A DNA stretch of 64,000 nucleotides from CAILZL01 sp050181835 (GCA_050181835.1 JBFXCU010000001.1:1-64000); one strand, 5' to 3'; positions 35,316 to 44,855 are shown, counted from the first letter of the stretch. The notes: generated from the letters alone by a model not told the origin. Translations and numbers: made by a program.

Positions 35316-35345
35316 AGCCTATGCCGCAGGTGTGAACTGCGTCAA
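35316..35345 (-). promoter_or_regulatory. Predicted nrdJ promoter
   Basis: On the minus strand TTGACG (35345-35340), an 18-base spacer, then TAGGCT (35321-35316). The -35 is near consensus and the -10 is weak. Its place just upstream of the NrdR-like box supports it. The rest of the 565-base gap between nrdJa and the protease gene is an AT-rich stretch (35381-35450) with no gene seen. Confidence 0.5.
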
Positions 35346-35673
35346 GGGCTGTGACTTAATACAACACTGGCATTTAATGCCTTATTAAACAATGAATTAA
35401 AAAACTATCCGCAAGGATTTTACCCATAAAAATATTATGATCGACAACCGTAACATTTTGCACCAACCACAACATGTAGTGTTGTTGGGGCACAGCTTTT
35501 GCACATGTCTTGCACGGCTTGTCCACAGATTTGTTCACTGCGACCCGCCACGGCGTCTCCCAACCCCAGAATTAATTGTCCTTAACACTGAGCCATGCCA
35601 GCAAAGCGCGTGGCTAGAATCTTGGCCAGAGATTTCTGATTCCTGTTTTTTTACCATTGAGGTCAGCCCCATC

Positions 35674-37071
35674 ATGACTCATCGCCACTTCCGCCCTACC
35701 CATCTTGCCTGCCGATTGTTTGCCAGCGTAGCCGCCCTGCTGCTGATCACCGGCGCGCCCGCCATGGCGCAATTACCCGCACAGGTGGGCAACACCGCCA
35801 TGCCATCGCTAGCTCCCATTATCAAGCGCACCTCACCAGCGGTAGTGGGCATTTCGGTCAAAGGCACGCAGCAACAACAACGCAATCCGCTACTACAGGA
35901 TCCATTCTTTCGCCGCTTTTTCGACGTTCCTGATCAACAAATGGAACGTGAGTTTCAAGCCTCTGGTTCGGGAGTCATTGTCGACGCCAAGCAAGGCTAC
36001 ATCATCACCAATGCGCACGTGGTTGAGAACGCCAAGGACATTACCGTAACGTTGCTGGATAACCGCAAACTGACAGCAACAGTCAAAGGCGTTGATAGCC
36101 AAACGGATATCGCCGTGCTACAGGTTAAGGACAACAATCTAACTGCTATGGTCATAGCCGACTCCAGCAATCTGCAAGTGGGTGATTTTGTGATCGCCAT
36201 CGGCAACCCGTTTGGCCTAGAGCACACCGTCACCTCGGGCATCGTCAGTGCACTAGGGCGCGCCACCGGCATGAATCAGGACAGTTATGAAGATTTGATC
36301 CAGACTGACGCGGCCATCAATCCGGGTAATTCCGGCGGTGCCTTGATTGATCTCAACGGCCAATTGGTCGGCATCAACTCGTCCATCTTTTCCAATAACG
36401 GCGGCAACATGGGTATCGGCTTTGCCATCCCGTCCAGCATGGCCAAATCAGTCATGGATCAATTGGTCAAATTCGGCAAAGTGCAGCGCGGCTTGTTAGG
36501 CGTCAGCATCACCGATCTGACGGCAGACATTGCCGCCAGCCAAGGCGCTAACGAAAGCCAAGGCGCATTCGTTTCGGAGGTGTCGGAAGATTCTGCCGCT
36601 GAAAAAGCCGGCATCAAACCCGGCGACATCATTACTGCCATCAATAGCAAGCAAGTCAAATCCGCCTCGGCACTCAAAGCCGCCATCGGCATTCTGCGCG
36701 TGGGCGAGAAGGTGGAAGTCAGCTTGGTGCGCGACGGCAAGCCACGTAAGGTCACGGCCACCATCGCCGAAAACGCTGATAGCACACAAATTGCTGCCAC
36801 GGGCAAGAACGGTGGCAAAGGCAACGCCATGCATGAGGGTCTGAGCGGTGCGCAGCTATCCAACAATACCGGAGGCGGTGTCTTGATTACCGATGTGGCC
36901 GCACGCAGTAATGCCGCTCAGAATGGGCTGCAGCCTAATGACGTGATTACAGCAGTAGGCCGCACCCGCATCAAAAACATCAAGGAGCTAGCAGAAGCCA
37001 CCAAGGATCTCAATGCATTCACACTGATGATCCAACGTGGTAATCGCACCTTGTTTGCGGTTATTCGCTAG
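35674..37071 (+). CDS. degQ: DegP/DegQ-family periplasmic serine protease
   Basis: 465 residues from ATG at 35674, chosen for the signal peptide ending PAMA-Q. Trypsin-like triad: His in TNAHVVEN, Asp in SQTDIAVL, Ser in GNSGGAL. Two PDZ domains follow (about 270-365 and 375-460; RGLLGVSI, AGIKPGDIITAI, GVLITDV, GLQPNDVITAV). It degrades misfolded envelope proteins. The short loop before the catalytic His suggests DegQ/MucD rather than E. coli DegP. Its stop overlaps the convergent gene's stop at ctag. Confidence 0.94.
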   Translation: MTHRHFRPTHLACRLFASVAALLLITGAPAMAQLPAQVGNTAMPSLAPIIKRTSPAVVGISVKGTQQQQRNPLLQDPFFRRFFDVPDQQMEREFQASGSGVIVDAKQGYIITNAHVVENAKDITVTLLDNRKLTATVKGVDSQTDIAVLQVKDNNLTAMVIADSSNLQVGDFVIAIGNPFGLEHTVTSGIVSALGRATGMNQDSYEDLIQTDAAINPGNSGGALIDLNGQLVGINSSIFSNNGGNMGIGFAIPSSMAKSVMDQLVKFGKVQRGLLGVSITDLTADIAASQGANESQGAFVSEVSEDSAAEKAGIKPGDIITAINSKQVKSASALKAAIGILRVGEKVEVSLVRDGKPRKVTATIAENADSTQIAATGKNGGKGNAMHEGLSGAQLSNNTGGGVLITDVAARSNAAQNGLQPNDVITAVGRTRIKNIKELAEATKDLNAFTLMIQRGNRTLFAVIR

Positions 37072-38108
37072 GGATAACCGATCTCACTACAAAATCGCTG
37101 GCGCGTTAGTTGCTCCTGATGCGCCAGTTTTTTTACTTCGTTGTAAAAACTTGGCAAGTCGCCATGCGAACTGTCAAGCAAGTGTTCAAAATTCGGTACG
37201 CAGCGCTGATAGGTGGCTATCGCAATAAAATCAGCGTTGCTTAATGGACGATCAAACCAAGCGTCGTAGCCACCATATCCTTGCCACTGTTGTTTAAGCT
37301 GTTGGTACTCAAATTTAAGCTGACCCAAGCGCTGTTGCTTACGCACTGCCATTTGCGAAACGGGCACACCACTGGCGTATAGCCGGCGTAAATCCTCACG
37401 AGTGCGCAGCAACAATTGAGAAAACTCCAGCGCCCGCTGCCGCTGCACCTGCCACCTTTGCCACTCATCTGAACGCGCCAGTGAAGTTAGCCAACGCTGT
37501 AGGCCAGATGTCTCTACCACCGTGGCAAAAGCCTCATTAAAAGCAGAATCACCCTGCACGTACACCACCTGATGCGCCAGCTCATGGAACAGTGTTGCCG
37601 CCAATTGCGCATCACCCCAACTCATCATGCTACTCAGCACCGGATCAGCAAAATGTCCCAAGGTGGAGTAAGCCGGCACGCCACTAACACTGGCATCGTT
37701 GCCTTGCATGCGCAGCCGACGCGCGTAACGCTCGGCAGCGACCTCGCTGAAATAACCGCGATACACCACGCACCCTGCAATCGGGAAACACCACTGCCTT
37801 GGCTCGATGGAAAACTTAGGTGCCACAAACACATTCCAACTGACATAGCGGCGCTGTAGGTCAACATAGCCGGTATAGCTTTTATTGTCGGGCAAGCCCA
37901 GTTGCTGTGAGGCAAAACTCCTTGCGGCCTGCACGTACTCAAGTCGCTCGCGTAGTTGCGGTGACGTATCCGACTTGGCAAGCACACGGCTAATAGGCTG
38001 CCGCTTGGCCAGCAAGCTCATCTGCCCCTGTGCCGCTTGCAAGTAGTAACAACCGGATAGTGGCAACCAGACCAAGCACAGCAGCGCAACATTGAACCGA
38101 AAAATCAT
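37068..38108 (-). CDS. Predicted zinc aminopeptidase lipoprotein (COG4324)
   Basis: 346 residues from ATG at 38108. Lipobox LPLSGC near residue 18. Motif LFHELAHQVVYV is the zinc-binding HExxH-like site of the putative aminopeptidase family (Pfam Aminopep), with NEAFATVVE supplying a further ligand. Likely envelope-located; substrate unknown. Divergent from cca, convergent with the protease gene. Confidence 0.85.
   Translation of the reverse strand: MIFRFNVALLCLVWLPLSGCYYLQAAQGQMSLLAKRQPISRVLAKSDTSPQLRERLEYVQAARSFASQQLGLPDNKSYTGYVDLQRRYVSWNVFVAPKFSIEPRQWCFPIAGCVVYRGYFSEVAAERYARRLRMQGNDASVSGVPAYSTLGHFADPVLSSMMSWGDAQLAATLFHELAHQVVYVQGDSAFNEAFATVVETSGLQRWLTSLARSDEWQRWQVQRQRALEFSQLLLRTREDLRRLYASGVPVSQMAVRKQQRLGQLKFEYQQLKQQWQGYGGYDAWFDRPLSNADFIAIATYQRCVPNFEHLLDSSHGDLPSFYNEVKKLAHQEQLTRQRFCSEIGYP
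37098..37134 (+). terminator. Terminator of the DegQ-like gene, inside the opposing gene
   Basis: ctggcgc pairs with gcgccag across a 16-base loop and is followed by seven T. It lies within the last 70 bases of the convergent aminopeptidase gene, so the same bases code for protein on the minus strand. Confidence 0.75.
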
Positions 38109-38146
38109 CACAGCATCCTTCAACATCTCTCGGCTACTATAAACGC

Positions 38147-39382
38147 ATGAAGACTTATCTCGTCGGTGGCGCGGTGCGCGACACACTGCTCAAGCTGCCC
38201 GTCAAAGAACGTGACTGGGTGGTGGTGGGCGCGACCCCAGATGATTTGCTCAGCCAAGGCTATCAGGCAGTGGGCAAGGACTTCCCGGTATTCCTGCATC
38301 CCGACACCCATGAAGAATATGCACTGGCGCGCACTGAGCGCAAAACAGGCACCGGCTATCACGGCTTTGACACCCGTTTTTCGCCGGACGTGACGCTGCA
38401 GCAAGACCTGCTGCGACGTGATCTGACCATCAATGCGATTGCGCAGGACATCAATACTGGTGAGTTGTTTGATGCCTACAGCGGGAAGGAAGATATTGAA
38501 GCAAAAATATTGCGTCATGTATCACCCGCGTTTATTGAAGACCCACTGCGCGTGCTGCGCGTGGCACGCTTTGCCGCACGCCTTGCATCATTAGGGTTTA
38601 CTGTCGCTAGCGAAACCATGACGTTGATGCAGAAAATCAGCTCCAGCGGTGAATTAGGTACCTTGACGCCCGAGCGAGTCTGGCGCGAAACGCAACTGGC
38701 GCTATGCAGCGATGCACCGCAGGTTTACTTGCGTGTGTTGCGCGACTGCGGTGCGCTAAAAATCATTCTGCCGGAAATCGATGCGCTGTTCGGAGTGCCG
38801 CAACCCGAACGCTGGCATCCTGAAATTGATACCGGCATTCACATGCTGATGGTGATGGAGCAGGCTGCAAAGCTGGGCAGCGATCCAGTGATGCGCTTTG
38901 GCGCGTTGATGCATGACTTGGGCAAGGGCACCACGCCTAAGGATAGGCTGCCGCAACATATTGGCCACGAAGCGCGCGGCGTGAAATTGGTAGAAGCTGT
39001 GTGTACACGCTGGCGTGTACCTAACGAATATCGCGACTTGGCAGTAATCTGTGCCGCACAACACGGCAAGCTGCATAAAGCGTTCGAGATGCGCAGCGAC
39101 ACGCTACTGGAGTTTTTGGAAAAACTCGATGCCCTCCGTCGGCCACAACGCTTCCAGCAATTTTTACTGGCCTGCGAAGCCGATGCGCGTGGTCGCACCG
39201 GCTTTGAAGAGCGCAGCTATCCACAAGCTGCTTTTCTCCAACAAGCGCGTGAATTAGTGGCCGCAATCAAGCCCGATGCCAACATGAGCAGCAACCTGAG
39301 TGGCCCACAAATCGCCGCCGCACTACGACGACTGCGCATTACTGCGCTGGATGCTTTCAAAGCAGAGCACGATCGATCTTAA
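38147..39382 (+). CDS. cca: CCA-adding tRNA nucleotidyltransferase
   Basis: 411 residues. VGGAVRDTLL, KERDWVVVG (the E-x-D in place of the usual D-x-D is a conservative change I believe occurs in other proteobacteria), RRDLTINAIAQ and EDPLRVLRVARFAAR are class II motifs. FGALMHDLGKG is the C-terminal HD phosphohydrolase domain found in the E. coli-type multifunctional enzyme. It adds or repairs the 3' CCA of tRNA. Confidence 0.96.
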   Translation: MKTYLVGGAVRDTLLKLPVKERDWVVVGATPDDLLSQGYQAVGKDFPVFLHPDTHEEYALARTERKTGTGYHGFDTRFSPDVTLQQDLLRRDLTINAIAQDINTGELFDAYSGKEDIEAKILRHVSPAFIEDPLRVLRVARFAARLASLGFTVASETMTLMQKISSSGELGTLTPERVWRETQLALCSDAPQVYLRVLRDCGALKIILPEIDALFGVPQPERWHPEIDTGIHMLMVMEQAAKLGSDPVMRFGALMHDLGKGTTPKDRLPQHIGHEARGVKLVEAVCTRWRVPNEYRDLAVICAAQHGKLHKAFEMRSDTLLEFLEKLDALRRPQRFQQFLLACEADARGRTGFEERSYPQAAFLQQARELVAAIKPDANMSSNLSGPQIAAALRRLRITALDAFKAEHDRS

Positions 39383-39390
39383 CGCTGACG

Positions 39391-40599
39391 CTACAGCCGA
39401 TCCCGCAAATCGCGCAGCGCAAAGCCATCAAGCTCAATGTCACAGTCCTTGTTAAAGGCAATCGCTTTGAAGTTCTCGCCCATTTCATTCGGCATGGTGA
39501 GTTTTTGCACTTGCTGCGATAGCTGCCAGCGCAGCGCATCGGGTTGCTCGGCCAAATCAGCAAGCAGCCGATCCAGACCACAACCAAGCAGGAAGTGCGC
39601 CTGTGTTGCAAAGCCGCTCAGCTCGAGCCCCGCATCCATACCCGCCGTTGCTACTGCGGTGAAATCCACCCACGCCGTGATGTCCTGCAAACCGACATTG
39701 ATCAGCGGCTGATGATGGACATGCTGACGAAAGAAACAACTCAAGGTACCTTGCATACGCTCGACGCTGTAATACTGATGCTGCGGATAGCCATAGTCGA
39801 TGCACAGTAGCGCGCCGCGCCGCAATGACGCTGCCAACGAGCCGACCCACCCAGCTAATTGCAGATTAACTTCACTGCAATATCCTTCAGGAAACTGTAG
39901 CTGTAAGTTGGTTTGAATTGTCTGTACGGCTGCATGCAATGCAGCGCTGGCAGGACGTGGTTGCCACACCAACCCTTGTTCGGTATAGCTCACCCCAATA
40001 GCTTGCACTTGGCCTTGCTGAATACAAAAGCGCTGTATCGGCAGCGCATCCAGCACTTCATTCGCAATGATGATGCCAATAAAGTTATCTGGCAGCGCAT
40101 CGAGCCAACATAGCCGATGGCTGTGCTGCGGCAGCTCCTGTTGCAACAAGGCTTGCTGTCGAGCACGTAAATCAGCGCTGACTTCAAGAATGTAGTACCG
40201 ATCTGGCAAGCTGCCTAATCGCTCAAATTCACGCAGCATCACCACCGCCATCACACCCGAGCCTGCACCTAATTCCAGCACGCTGCCCTCACCAAGGTGT
40301 TGCAACACCTGCGCGCATTGAACCGCCACGCAGCGACTGAATAGTGGCGAAATTTCCGGCGCGGTAGTGAAGTCACCGCCCGCACCCAGCTTATGCGCAC
40401 CAGCGCTGTAATAGCCCAGACCCGGCGCATACAACGCCAGATTCATGAACGACTGAAAATCCAGCCAGCCACCGGCAGCATCAATGTCGGCGTGAATCAA
40501 TTTCACCAGGCGCTCACCATGCTCTCGCTCTGCGGCGCTCAGTGTGGCAATCAGCTCATCCATTAAGTTTTTGCGAGGTGCTAAGGTGTGCGGCAACAT
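39391..40599 (-). CDS. MidA/NDUFAF7-like SAM-dependent methyltransferase
   Basis: 402 residues from ATG at 40599. GGWLDFQSFMNLALYAPGLGYYS, then GDFTTAPEISPLFS and VLELGAGSGVMA (SAM loop), IIIANEVLDALP and CIDYGYPQHQYY are family hallmarks. The mitochondrial relative methylates an Arg in complex I; the bacterial substrate is not established. The start overlaps the upstream region of the divergent folM. Confidence 0.92.
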   Translation of the reverse strand: MLPHTLAPRKNLMDELIATLSAAEREHGERLVKLIHADIDAAGGWLDFQSFMNLALYAPGLGYYSAGAHKLGAGGDFTTAPEISPLFSRCVAVQCAQVLQHLGEGSVLELGAGSGVMAVVMLREFERLGSLPDRYYILEVSADLRARQQALLQQELPQHSHRLCWLDALPDNFIGIIIANEVLDALPIQRFCIQQGQVQAIGVSYTEQGLVWQPRPASAALHAAVQTIQTNLQLQFPEGYCSEVNLQLAGWVGSLAASLRRGALLCIDYGYPQHQYYSVERMQGTLSCFFRQHVHHQPLINVGLQDITAWVDFTAVATAGMDAGLELSGFATQAHFLLGCGLDRLLADLAEQPDALRWQLSQQVQKLTMPNEMGENFKAIAFNKDCDIELDGFALRDLRDRL

Positions 40600-40661
40600 C
40601 GAACCATCCGATTGATCCCAAACAGTTAAACTCACACCGTCAATCCAAACAATCAATAGTC

Positions 40662-41423
40662 ATGAGTACGGTCAGCATTACAACGCATCTGACGGGTAAA
40701 GTCGCATTGATAACCGGCGGCGCCAAACGTCTGGGTAAGGCTGTCGCGTATGCCTTGCATCAGCAAGGCGCACAATTAGTAATCCATTATCGCAACTCAC
40801 AAGCCGGTGCCGAAGCGCTGGTTGCTGAACTGAATGCCTTACGTAGTAACTCAGCTATCACCTTGCGCTGTGATCTGCTCGATACCGATGCGCTGCCACA
40901 ACTGATCACGCAAACAATTCAGCAATTTTCCCGACTGGATATTCTGGTCAACAACGCGTCCAGTTTTTATGCCACGCCTATCGGCTCGATCACTGAGACA
41001 CAATGGAATGATCTGCTCGGCAGCAATGTGAAAGCGCCCTTGTTTCTGGCACAGGCGGCCGCACCACACCTACGTGCCACACAAGGCTTGATACTGAACA
41101 TGGTAGATATCCATGCGCAACGCCCCTTGCCAGATTACAGCGTCTACTGCGTGGCCAAAGCCGGGCTGGTCATGTTGACCAAGTCGCTGGCACGTGAGCT
41201 AGCACCCGACATTCGCGTCAATGCGATAGCGCCCGGCCCCGTGTTATGGCCTGAGCAACCGATGCGTCCTGAGTTACAACAGGAAATCATCAGCAAAACC
41301 GCCTTGAAACGCCAAGGCTCGCCAGACGATATTGCACGTGCGGCGTTGTTCTTTGCCCAGGACGCACCCTACGTCACCGGCCAGATACTAGCGATTGACG
41401 GTGGGCGCAGCATTGGCTGGTAG
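40662..41423 (+). CDS. folM: Pteridine reductase (FolM-like SDR)
   Basis: 253 residues from ATG at 40662. ITGGAKRLGKAVA, with an Arg in the TGxxxRxG cofactor loop as in pteridine reductases. NNASSFYATPIG, YSVYCVAKAGL (Tyr-x3-Lys) and NAIAPGPVLWPE follow. Reduces dihydromonapterin/dihydropteridines with NADPH. Convergent with folK, another pterin gene. Confidence 0.9.
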   Translation: MSTVSITTHLTGKVALITGGAKRLGKAVAYALHQQGAQLVIHYRNSQAGAEALVAELNALRSNSAITLRCDLLDTDALPQLITQTIQQFSRLDILVNNASSFYATPIGSITETQWNDLLGSNVKAPLFLAQAAAPHLRATQGLILNMVDIHAQRPLPDYSVYCVAKAGLVMLTKSLARELAPDIRVNAIAPGPVLWPEQPMRPELQQEIISKTALKRQGSPDDIARAALFFAQDAPYVTGQILAIDGGRSIGW

Positions 41424-41451
41424 CGCGGGTCAGTAACCCTGCAATGATTGC

Positions 41452-41934
41452 TTATAGCTCAACCACAGTCATGGGATGCGCAGCCTGATCGAACCCTTGC
41501 CAAAGGTCATCAATGGTACGTCGCAACGTCGGATGCATAAATTGCGGTGCCAGTTCGGCCAAGGGCCCGAGCATATACGCACGTTTGATCAAGTCGGGAC
41601 GCGGCAGCGTGATGGCATGAGTAGCGCAGACCATATCGCCGTACAACAATAAATCCAGATCCATTGTGCGCGGCTCAAATTTTGGTGCCTTGCGTGCTCG
41701 ACCACACAGCCCTTCCACAGCTTGTAAAATCGACAGCACTTCGGTCAGCGTCAGTTCGGCTTCAAAGCCGATCACCAGATTGACGAATTCGGGGCCCTCG
41801 AAACCAACAGAGGGATTACGGTAGGCGCGCGAAACTCGAACCTCGCCGAGACGGCGTTTCAAGGCATTAATAGCGGTGCGCAAATTGCGCCCCGGATCAA
41901 TATTGCTACCGGCAGCAACATAGACATCAGGCAT
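41452..41934 (-). CDS. folK: 6-hydroxymethyl-dihydropterin pyrophosphokinase
   Basis: 160 residues. VYVAAGSNIDPGRNL at the start, PEFVNLVIGFE, and the signature FEPRTMDLDLLLYG then TLPRPDLIKRAYMLGPLAEL. It transfers pyrophosphate from ATP to the pterin in folate synthesis. Runs with folB (stop to start about 9 bases). Confidence 0.96.
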   Translation of the reverse strand: MPDVYVAAGSNIDPGRNLRTAINALKRRLGEVRVSRAYRNPSVGFEGPEFVNLVIGFEAELTLTEVLSILQAVEGLCGRARKAPKFEPRTMDLDLLLYGDMVCATHAITLPRPDLIKRAYMLGPLAELAPQFMHPTLRRTIDDLWQGFDQAAHPMTVVEL

Positions 41935-41943
41935 AGTTCTTCT

Positions 41944-42318
41944 CTAACTGGGTTGTAGGTAATCCTCAGCGCGACGCTCAATTAATATCCCTACATCCCG
42001 AGAGTTTCTGATCGCACCTTGCTTGTTCAATCTTACACGTACCCACGGCACAGAAAACTCTGTTATTACAATTCGTGCAATATTTTCTGTCAGTGCCTCT
42101 ATCAGCTGGTACTGTGACCCGCCCACGAAATCTAGCAACCGCTTGCTGACTTTCTTGTAATCCACCGTATCGTCAATGTGATCGCTAAGTGCCGCCTTGC
42201 GAATATCACAGGCCATTTCCAGATCAATTACGACGGTTTGCTTGACCTTGCGCTCCCAATCCCAGATGCCGACGATGCACTCGGTAGTCAATGCGGTCAG
42301 AAAAATGCGGTCATTCAT
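41944..42318 (-). CDS. folB: Dihydroneopterin aldolase
   Basis: 124 residues from ATG at 42318. MNDRIFLTALTTECIVGIWDWERKVKQ, VDYKKVSKRLLDFV, and QLIEALTENIARIV with the conserved Glu. It forms the substrate for FolK. Upstream of folK and downstream of tsaD on one strand. Confidence 0.95.
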   Translation of the reverse strand: MNDRIFLTALTTECIVGIWDWERKVKQTVVIDLEMACDIRKAALSDHIDDTVDYKKVSKRLLDFVGGSQYQLIEALTENIARIVITEFSVPWVRVRLNKQGAIRNSRDVGILIERRAEDYLQPS

Positions 42319-42355
42319 GGCTGCTTGCAACTCAACAAATTGAAATGAACTAGAG

Positions 42356-43405
42356 CTAAATCTGGCTAGCAGCGCGCTGTGGTACCTGCAGACTATCCAG
42401 CGGCCAACGTGCAACGGCGCGAATTTTCAGGCCATCATGCTGGCCAGACAACAAACGCTGGCAACCGGCGTAGGCAATCATTGCCGCATTATCGGTACAA
42501 AACTCGGGCCGTGGATACCGCACCATCACACCATGCCGCTCACCCAAGACAAGTAGCCGCTCACGCAAAGCCCGATTCGCACCCACACCGCCAGCCACCA
42601 CCAGAGTGTTGGTCGCAGTTTGCTTGATTGCACGCGCACACTTGGTTGCGAGTGTTTCCACTACCGCTTCCTGAAACGAATACGCCACGTCGGCACGAAT
42701 CTGTTGATCCAGCTGCGCACCGCCTTGCTGTAGCTGGCGTAAGGTCACCACTACCGCCGTTTTCAATCCACTAAAACTGAAATCCAGTCCCGGTCGATCC
42801 AGCATGGGACGCGGAAACGCATAGCGTCCCGGTCTACCCTGTTCGGCCAGTTTCGCCAGCGCCGGGCCACCTGGGTAAGGCAGTCCCATCGCCTTGGCGG
42901 TTTTATCAAACGCTTCTCCTGCCGCATCGTCGAGGGTTGAGCCTAGTATCTGGTACTGACCCAGCCCCGCCACCTGAGCCAACAAGGTGTGCCCACCTGA
43001 GACCAACAAGGCCACAAACGGGTACTGCGGCGGCTCGCTTTCCAACATCGGCGCCAGCAAGTGTCCTTCCAGATGATGCACGCCCAGTGCGGGGATGCCG
43101 CGCGCAAACGCATAACTGCGCGCCACGGTCGCACCCACCAACAATGCGCCAATTAATCCCGGACCGGCGGTATACGCCACGCCATCCAGTTGCGCCCGAT
43201 CAATCCCGGCCTGGCGTAGGGTCGCCTCGATCAGTGGTAATAATTTACGCACGTGATCGCGCGAAGCTAACTCAGGCACCACGCCGCCATATTTCGCATG
43301 CATGGCAACTTGGGTATATAGCTGGTGCGCCATCAGACCCCGCTGACTATCATAAATAGCGACTGCAGTTTCATCACAGGAAGTCTCAATTGCCAGTACA
43401 CGCAT
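42356..43405 (-). CDS. tsaD: TsaD, tRNA N6-threonylcarbamoyladenosine transferase
   Basis: 349 residues. AIETSCDETAVA at the N-terminus, GVHHLEGHLLAPM with the two metal-binding His, LLVSGGHTLL, and VAGGVGANRALRE near the C-terminus. Transfers the threonylcarbamoyl group to A37 of ANN-decoding tRNAs with TsaB and TsaE. Divergent from rpsU, the usual arrangement in gammaproteobacteria. Confidence 0.97.
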   Translation of the reverse strand: MRVLAIETSCDETAVAIYDSQRGLMAHQLYTQVAMHAKYGGVVPELASRDHVRKLLPLIEATLRQAGIDRAQLDGVAYTAGPGLIGALLVGATVARSYAFARGIPALGVHHLEGHLLAPMLESEPPQYPFVALLVSGGHTLLAQVAGLGQYQILGSTLDDAAGEAFDKTAKAMGLPYPGGPALAKLAEQGRPGRYAFPRPMLDRPGLDFSFSGLKTAVVVTLRQLQQGGAQLDQQIRADVAYSFQEAVVETLATKCARAIKQTATNTLVVAGGVGANRALRERLLVLGERHGVMVRYPRPEFCTDNAAMIAYAGCQRLLSGQHDGLKIRAVARWPLDSLQVPQRAASQI

Positions 43406-43448
43406 GCGCTTCTTTTATCCGAATTGCCAACAACCCTGCACCTGAACT

Positions 43449-43477
43449 TTGCTTTTCAGCTTCAGGCTCATTAAACT
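43449..43477 (+). promoter_or_regulatory. Possible rpsU promoter
   Basis: TTGCTT (43449-43454), a 17-base spacer and TAAACT (43472-43477) lie 65 bases upstream of rpsU in the tsaD-rpsU divergent gap. Each box matches the sigma-70 consensus at 4 of 6. Confidence 0.4.
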
Positions 43478-43541
43478 GCCGCGCTCTTTTACCCCAGAGA
43501 CTCGGCGATCCCTGTCTCTATTTACCCAGTTCGAGGTTGCG

Positions 43542-43784
43542 ATGCCTAGCGTTCGCGTTCGAGAGAACGAATATTTCGATGCCGCCCTGCGCCGTTTCAA
43601 GCGCGCCTGCGAAAAAGCAGGTGTATTGACCGAGCTACGTCGCCGCGAATTCTACGAGAAGCCGACCCAAGAACGGAAACGGAAAAAAGCCGCTGCCGTG
43701 AAACGGCACATGAAGCGCACCAACCGTCCATCGAGCGCGCCGCGCGGTCGTGCGGCTGTGGCTCGCCCTGCAGCCAGAACCTAA
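43542..43784 (+). CDS. rpsU: Ribosomal protein bS21
   Basis: 80 residues from ATG at 43542 (cgaggttgcg upstream). MPSVRVRENEYFDAALRRFKRACEKAGVL and the basic helix KRKKAAAVKRH are unmistakable. Standard bS21 is about 71 residues; the extra Pro/Ala/Arg-rich tail (SSAPRGRAAVARPA) is an extension. First gene of the macromolecular synthesis operon. Confidence 0.97.
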   Translation: MPSVRVRENEYFDAALRRFKRACEKAGVLTELRRREFYEKPTQERKRKKAAAVKRHMKRTNRPSSAPRGRAAVARPAART

Positions 43785-43800
43785 AAAGCAGCTTCGCCGC

Positions 43801-44247
43801 ATGTCACTCAAGGATCGCATCACTGAAGACATGAAGTCTGCCATGCGCGCCAAGGATGCGGATCGCCTTGGCACGATTCGCATGCTGATGGCTGCGATTA
43901 AGCAACGCGAAGTGGATGAACGCATCACCTTGGATGATATTCAGGTGATGGCAGCGTTGGAAAAGATGATTAAGACCCGCAAGGAATCCATAGAACAGTT
44001 CCGTGCGGGCAATCGCGACGACTTGGCTGACAAAGAAGCTCGCGAAATTGAACAACTAAAAGTTTACTTGCCCGAACAGCTCTCAGCAGATGAGTTGGCA
44101 GCAGTGATCACTACTGCAATCACCAGCGTCGGTGCCAGCTCCATCAAGGATATGGGCAAGGTCGTTGCCGCAGTCAAACAACAAGCCGCCGGTCGCGCCG
44201 ACATGACCGTCGTCAGCGCCGCAATTAAAGCCAAGTTGGGCGGCTGA
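43801..44247 (+). CDS. yqeY: YqeY/GatB-like domain protein
   Basis: 148 residues from ATG at 43801. SLKDRITEDMKSAMRAKDADRLGTIRML at the start and MGKVVAAVKQQAAGRADM near the end are family signatures; the fold equals the C-terminal tRNA-binding domain of GatB. It commonly sits between rpsU and dnaG, where it is here, but the operon is then interrupted. Confidence 0.94.
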   Translation: MSLKDRITEDMKSAMRAKDADRLGTIRMLMAAIKQREVDERITLDDIQVMAALEKMIKTRKESIEQFRAGNRDDLADKEAREIEQLKVYLPEQLSADELAAVITTAITSVGASSIKDMGKVVAAVKQQAAGRADMTVVSAAIKAKLGG

Positions 44248-44589
44248 GCCTTCTACACACCTGCGCGTGGGCCAACCCGCCCTGCCCCCACCGAAGAAAG
44301 GGCTAGCTGGTGCACCTATTTATTCGCCTTGGTAATAATTAACGATCACCACGCACTGCCCTGTTAGATTCGTTCGCTATCAGCTGCCATGGCTTAACCG
44401 TACCTACAGTACGTGCGGTCGCAGCACCATGATTTTCATCACGCCAACAATGGTAATTGGGGAAAATATCGCGGCCCACTGACCACTCCCTCGGTAGATG
44501 AATTTTCGGCCATGACATAACCGGGTCAGTTCTTGATTATCGGCTTTTATCATGCTTGATAAACTTAACTCACCGCTGAATAGTGCAAT
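44248..44589. other. 342-base gap with no gene seen
   Basis: After the yqeY stop I see no open frame with a start, no clear terminator and no repeat. It ends at a transposase remnant, and the rpsU-yqeY-dnaG continuity is lost from here on. Confidence 0.5.
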
Positions 44590-44802
44590 TCAAAATGCGT
44601 GGGCGATTTCGCGCTGGGTATAGCCGCCGCTCCGATAAGCCACGACGATAGCCTCATTTCTTACCTTGAACTTGCGGGTGTAATCCGCCAACGGCTTAGC
44701 CACCGGACGCTTGTGCAACGTCGGCACTTCACTCAACGAAACATCTGCCACAATCTTGCTCTGCATCGGGGCATTGGTGCCGGGCCATCGATCCGCAAAT
44801 AT
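44590..44802 (-). pseudogene. C-terminal remnant of a REP-associated-type transposase
   Basis: An open frame without start reads DRWPGTNAPMQSKIVADVS, then KRPVAKPLADYTRKFKVRNEAIVVAYRSGGYTQREIAHAF and TGA at 44592-44590. The end resembles the helix-turn-helix tail (RDEAIxAAYxSGxYTxxEIAxxF) found after the Y1 domain in some REP-associated transposases, cut just before its recognition helix. The catalytic part is missing. A different subgroup from the RAYT at 29766. Confidence 0.5.
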
Positions 44803-44855
44803 TCATAATTCAAAATACATACGGCCCGACGGCTTGGCACCATTTGACTGACTAA

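Noticed and set aside
35109..35436. Cobalamin riboswitch upstream of the B12-dependent reductase
   Set aside because: No B12-box or the expected set of stems was seen; the leader shows one simple hairpin instead.
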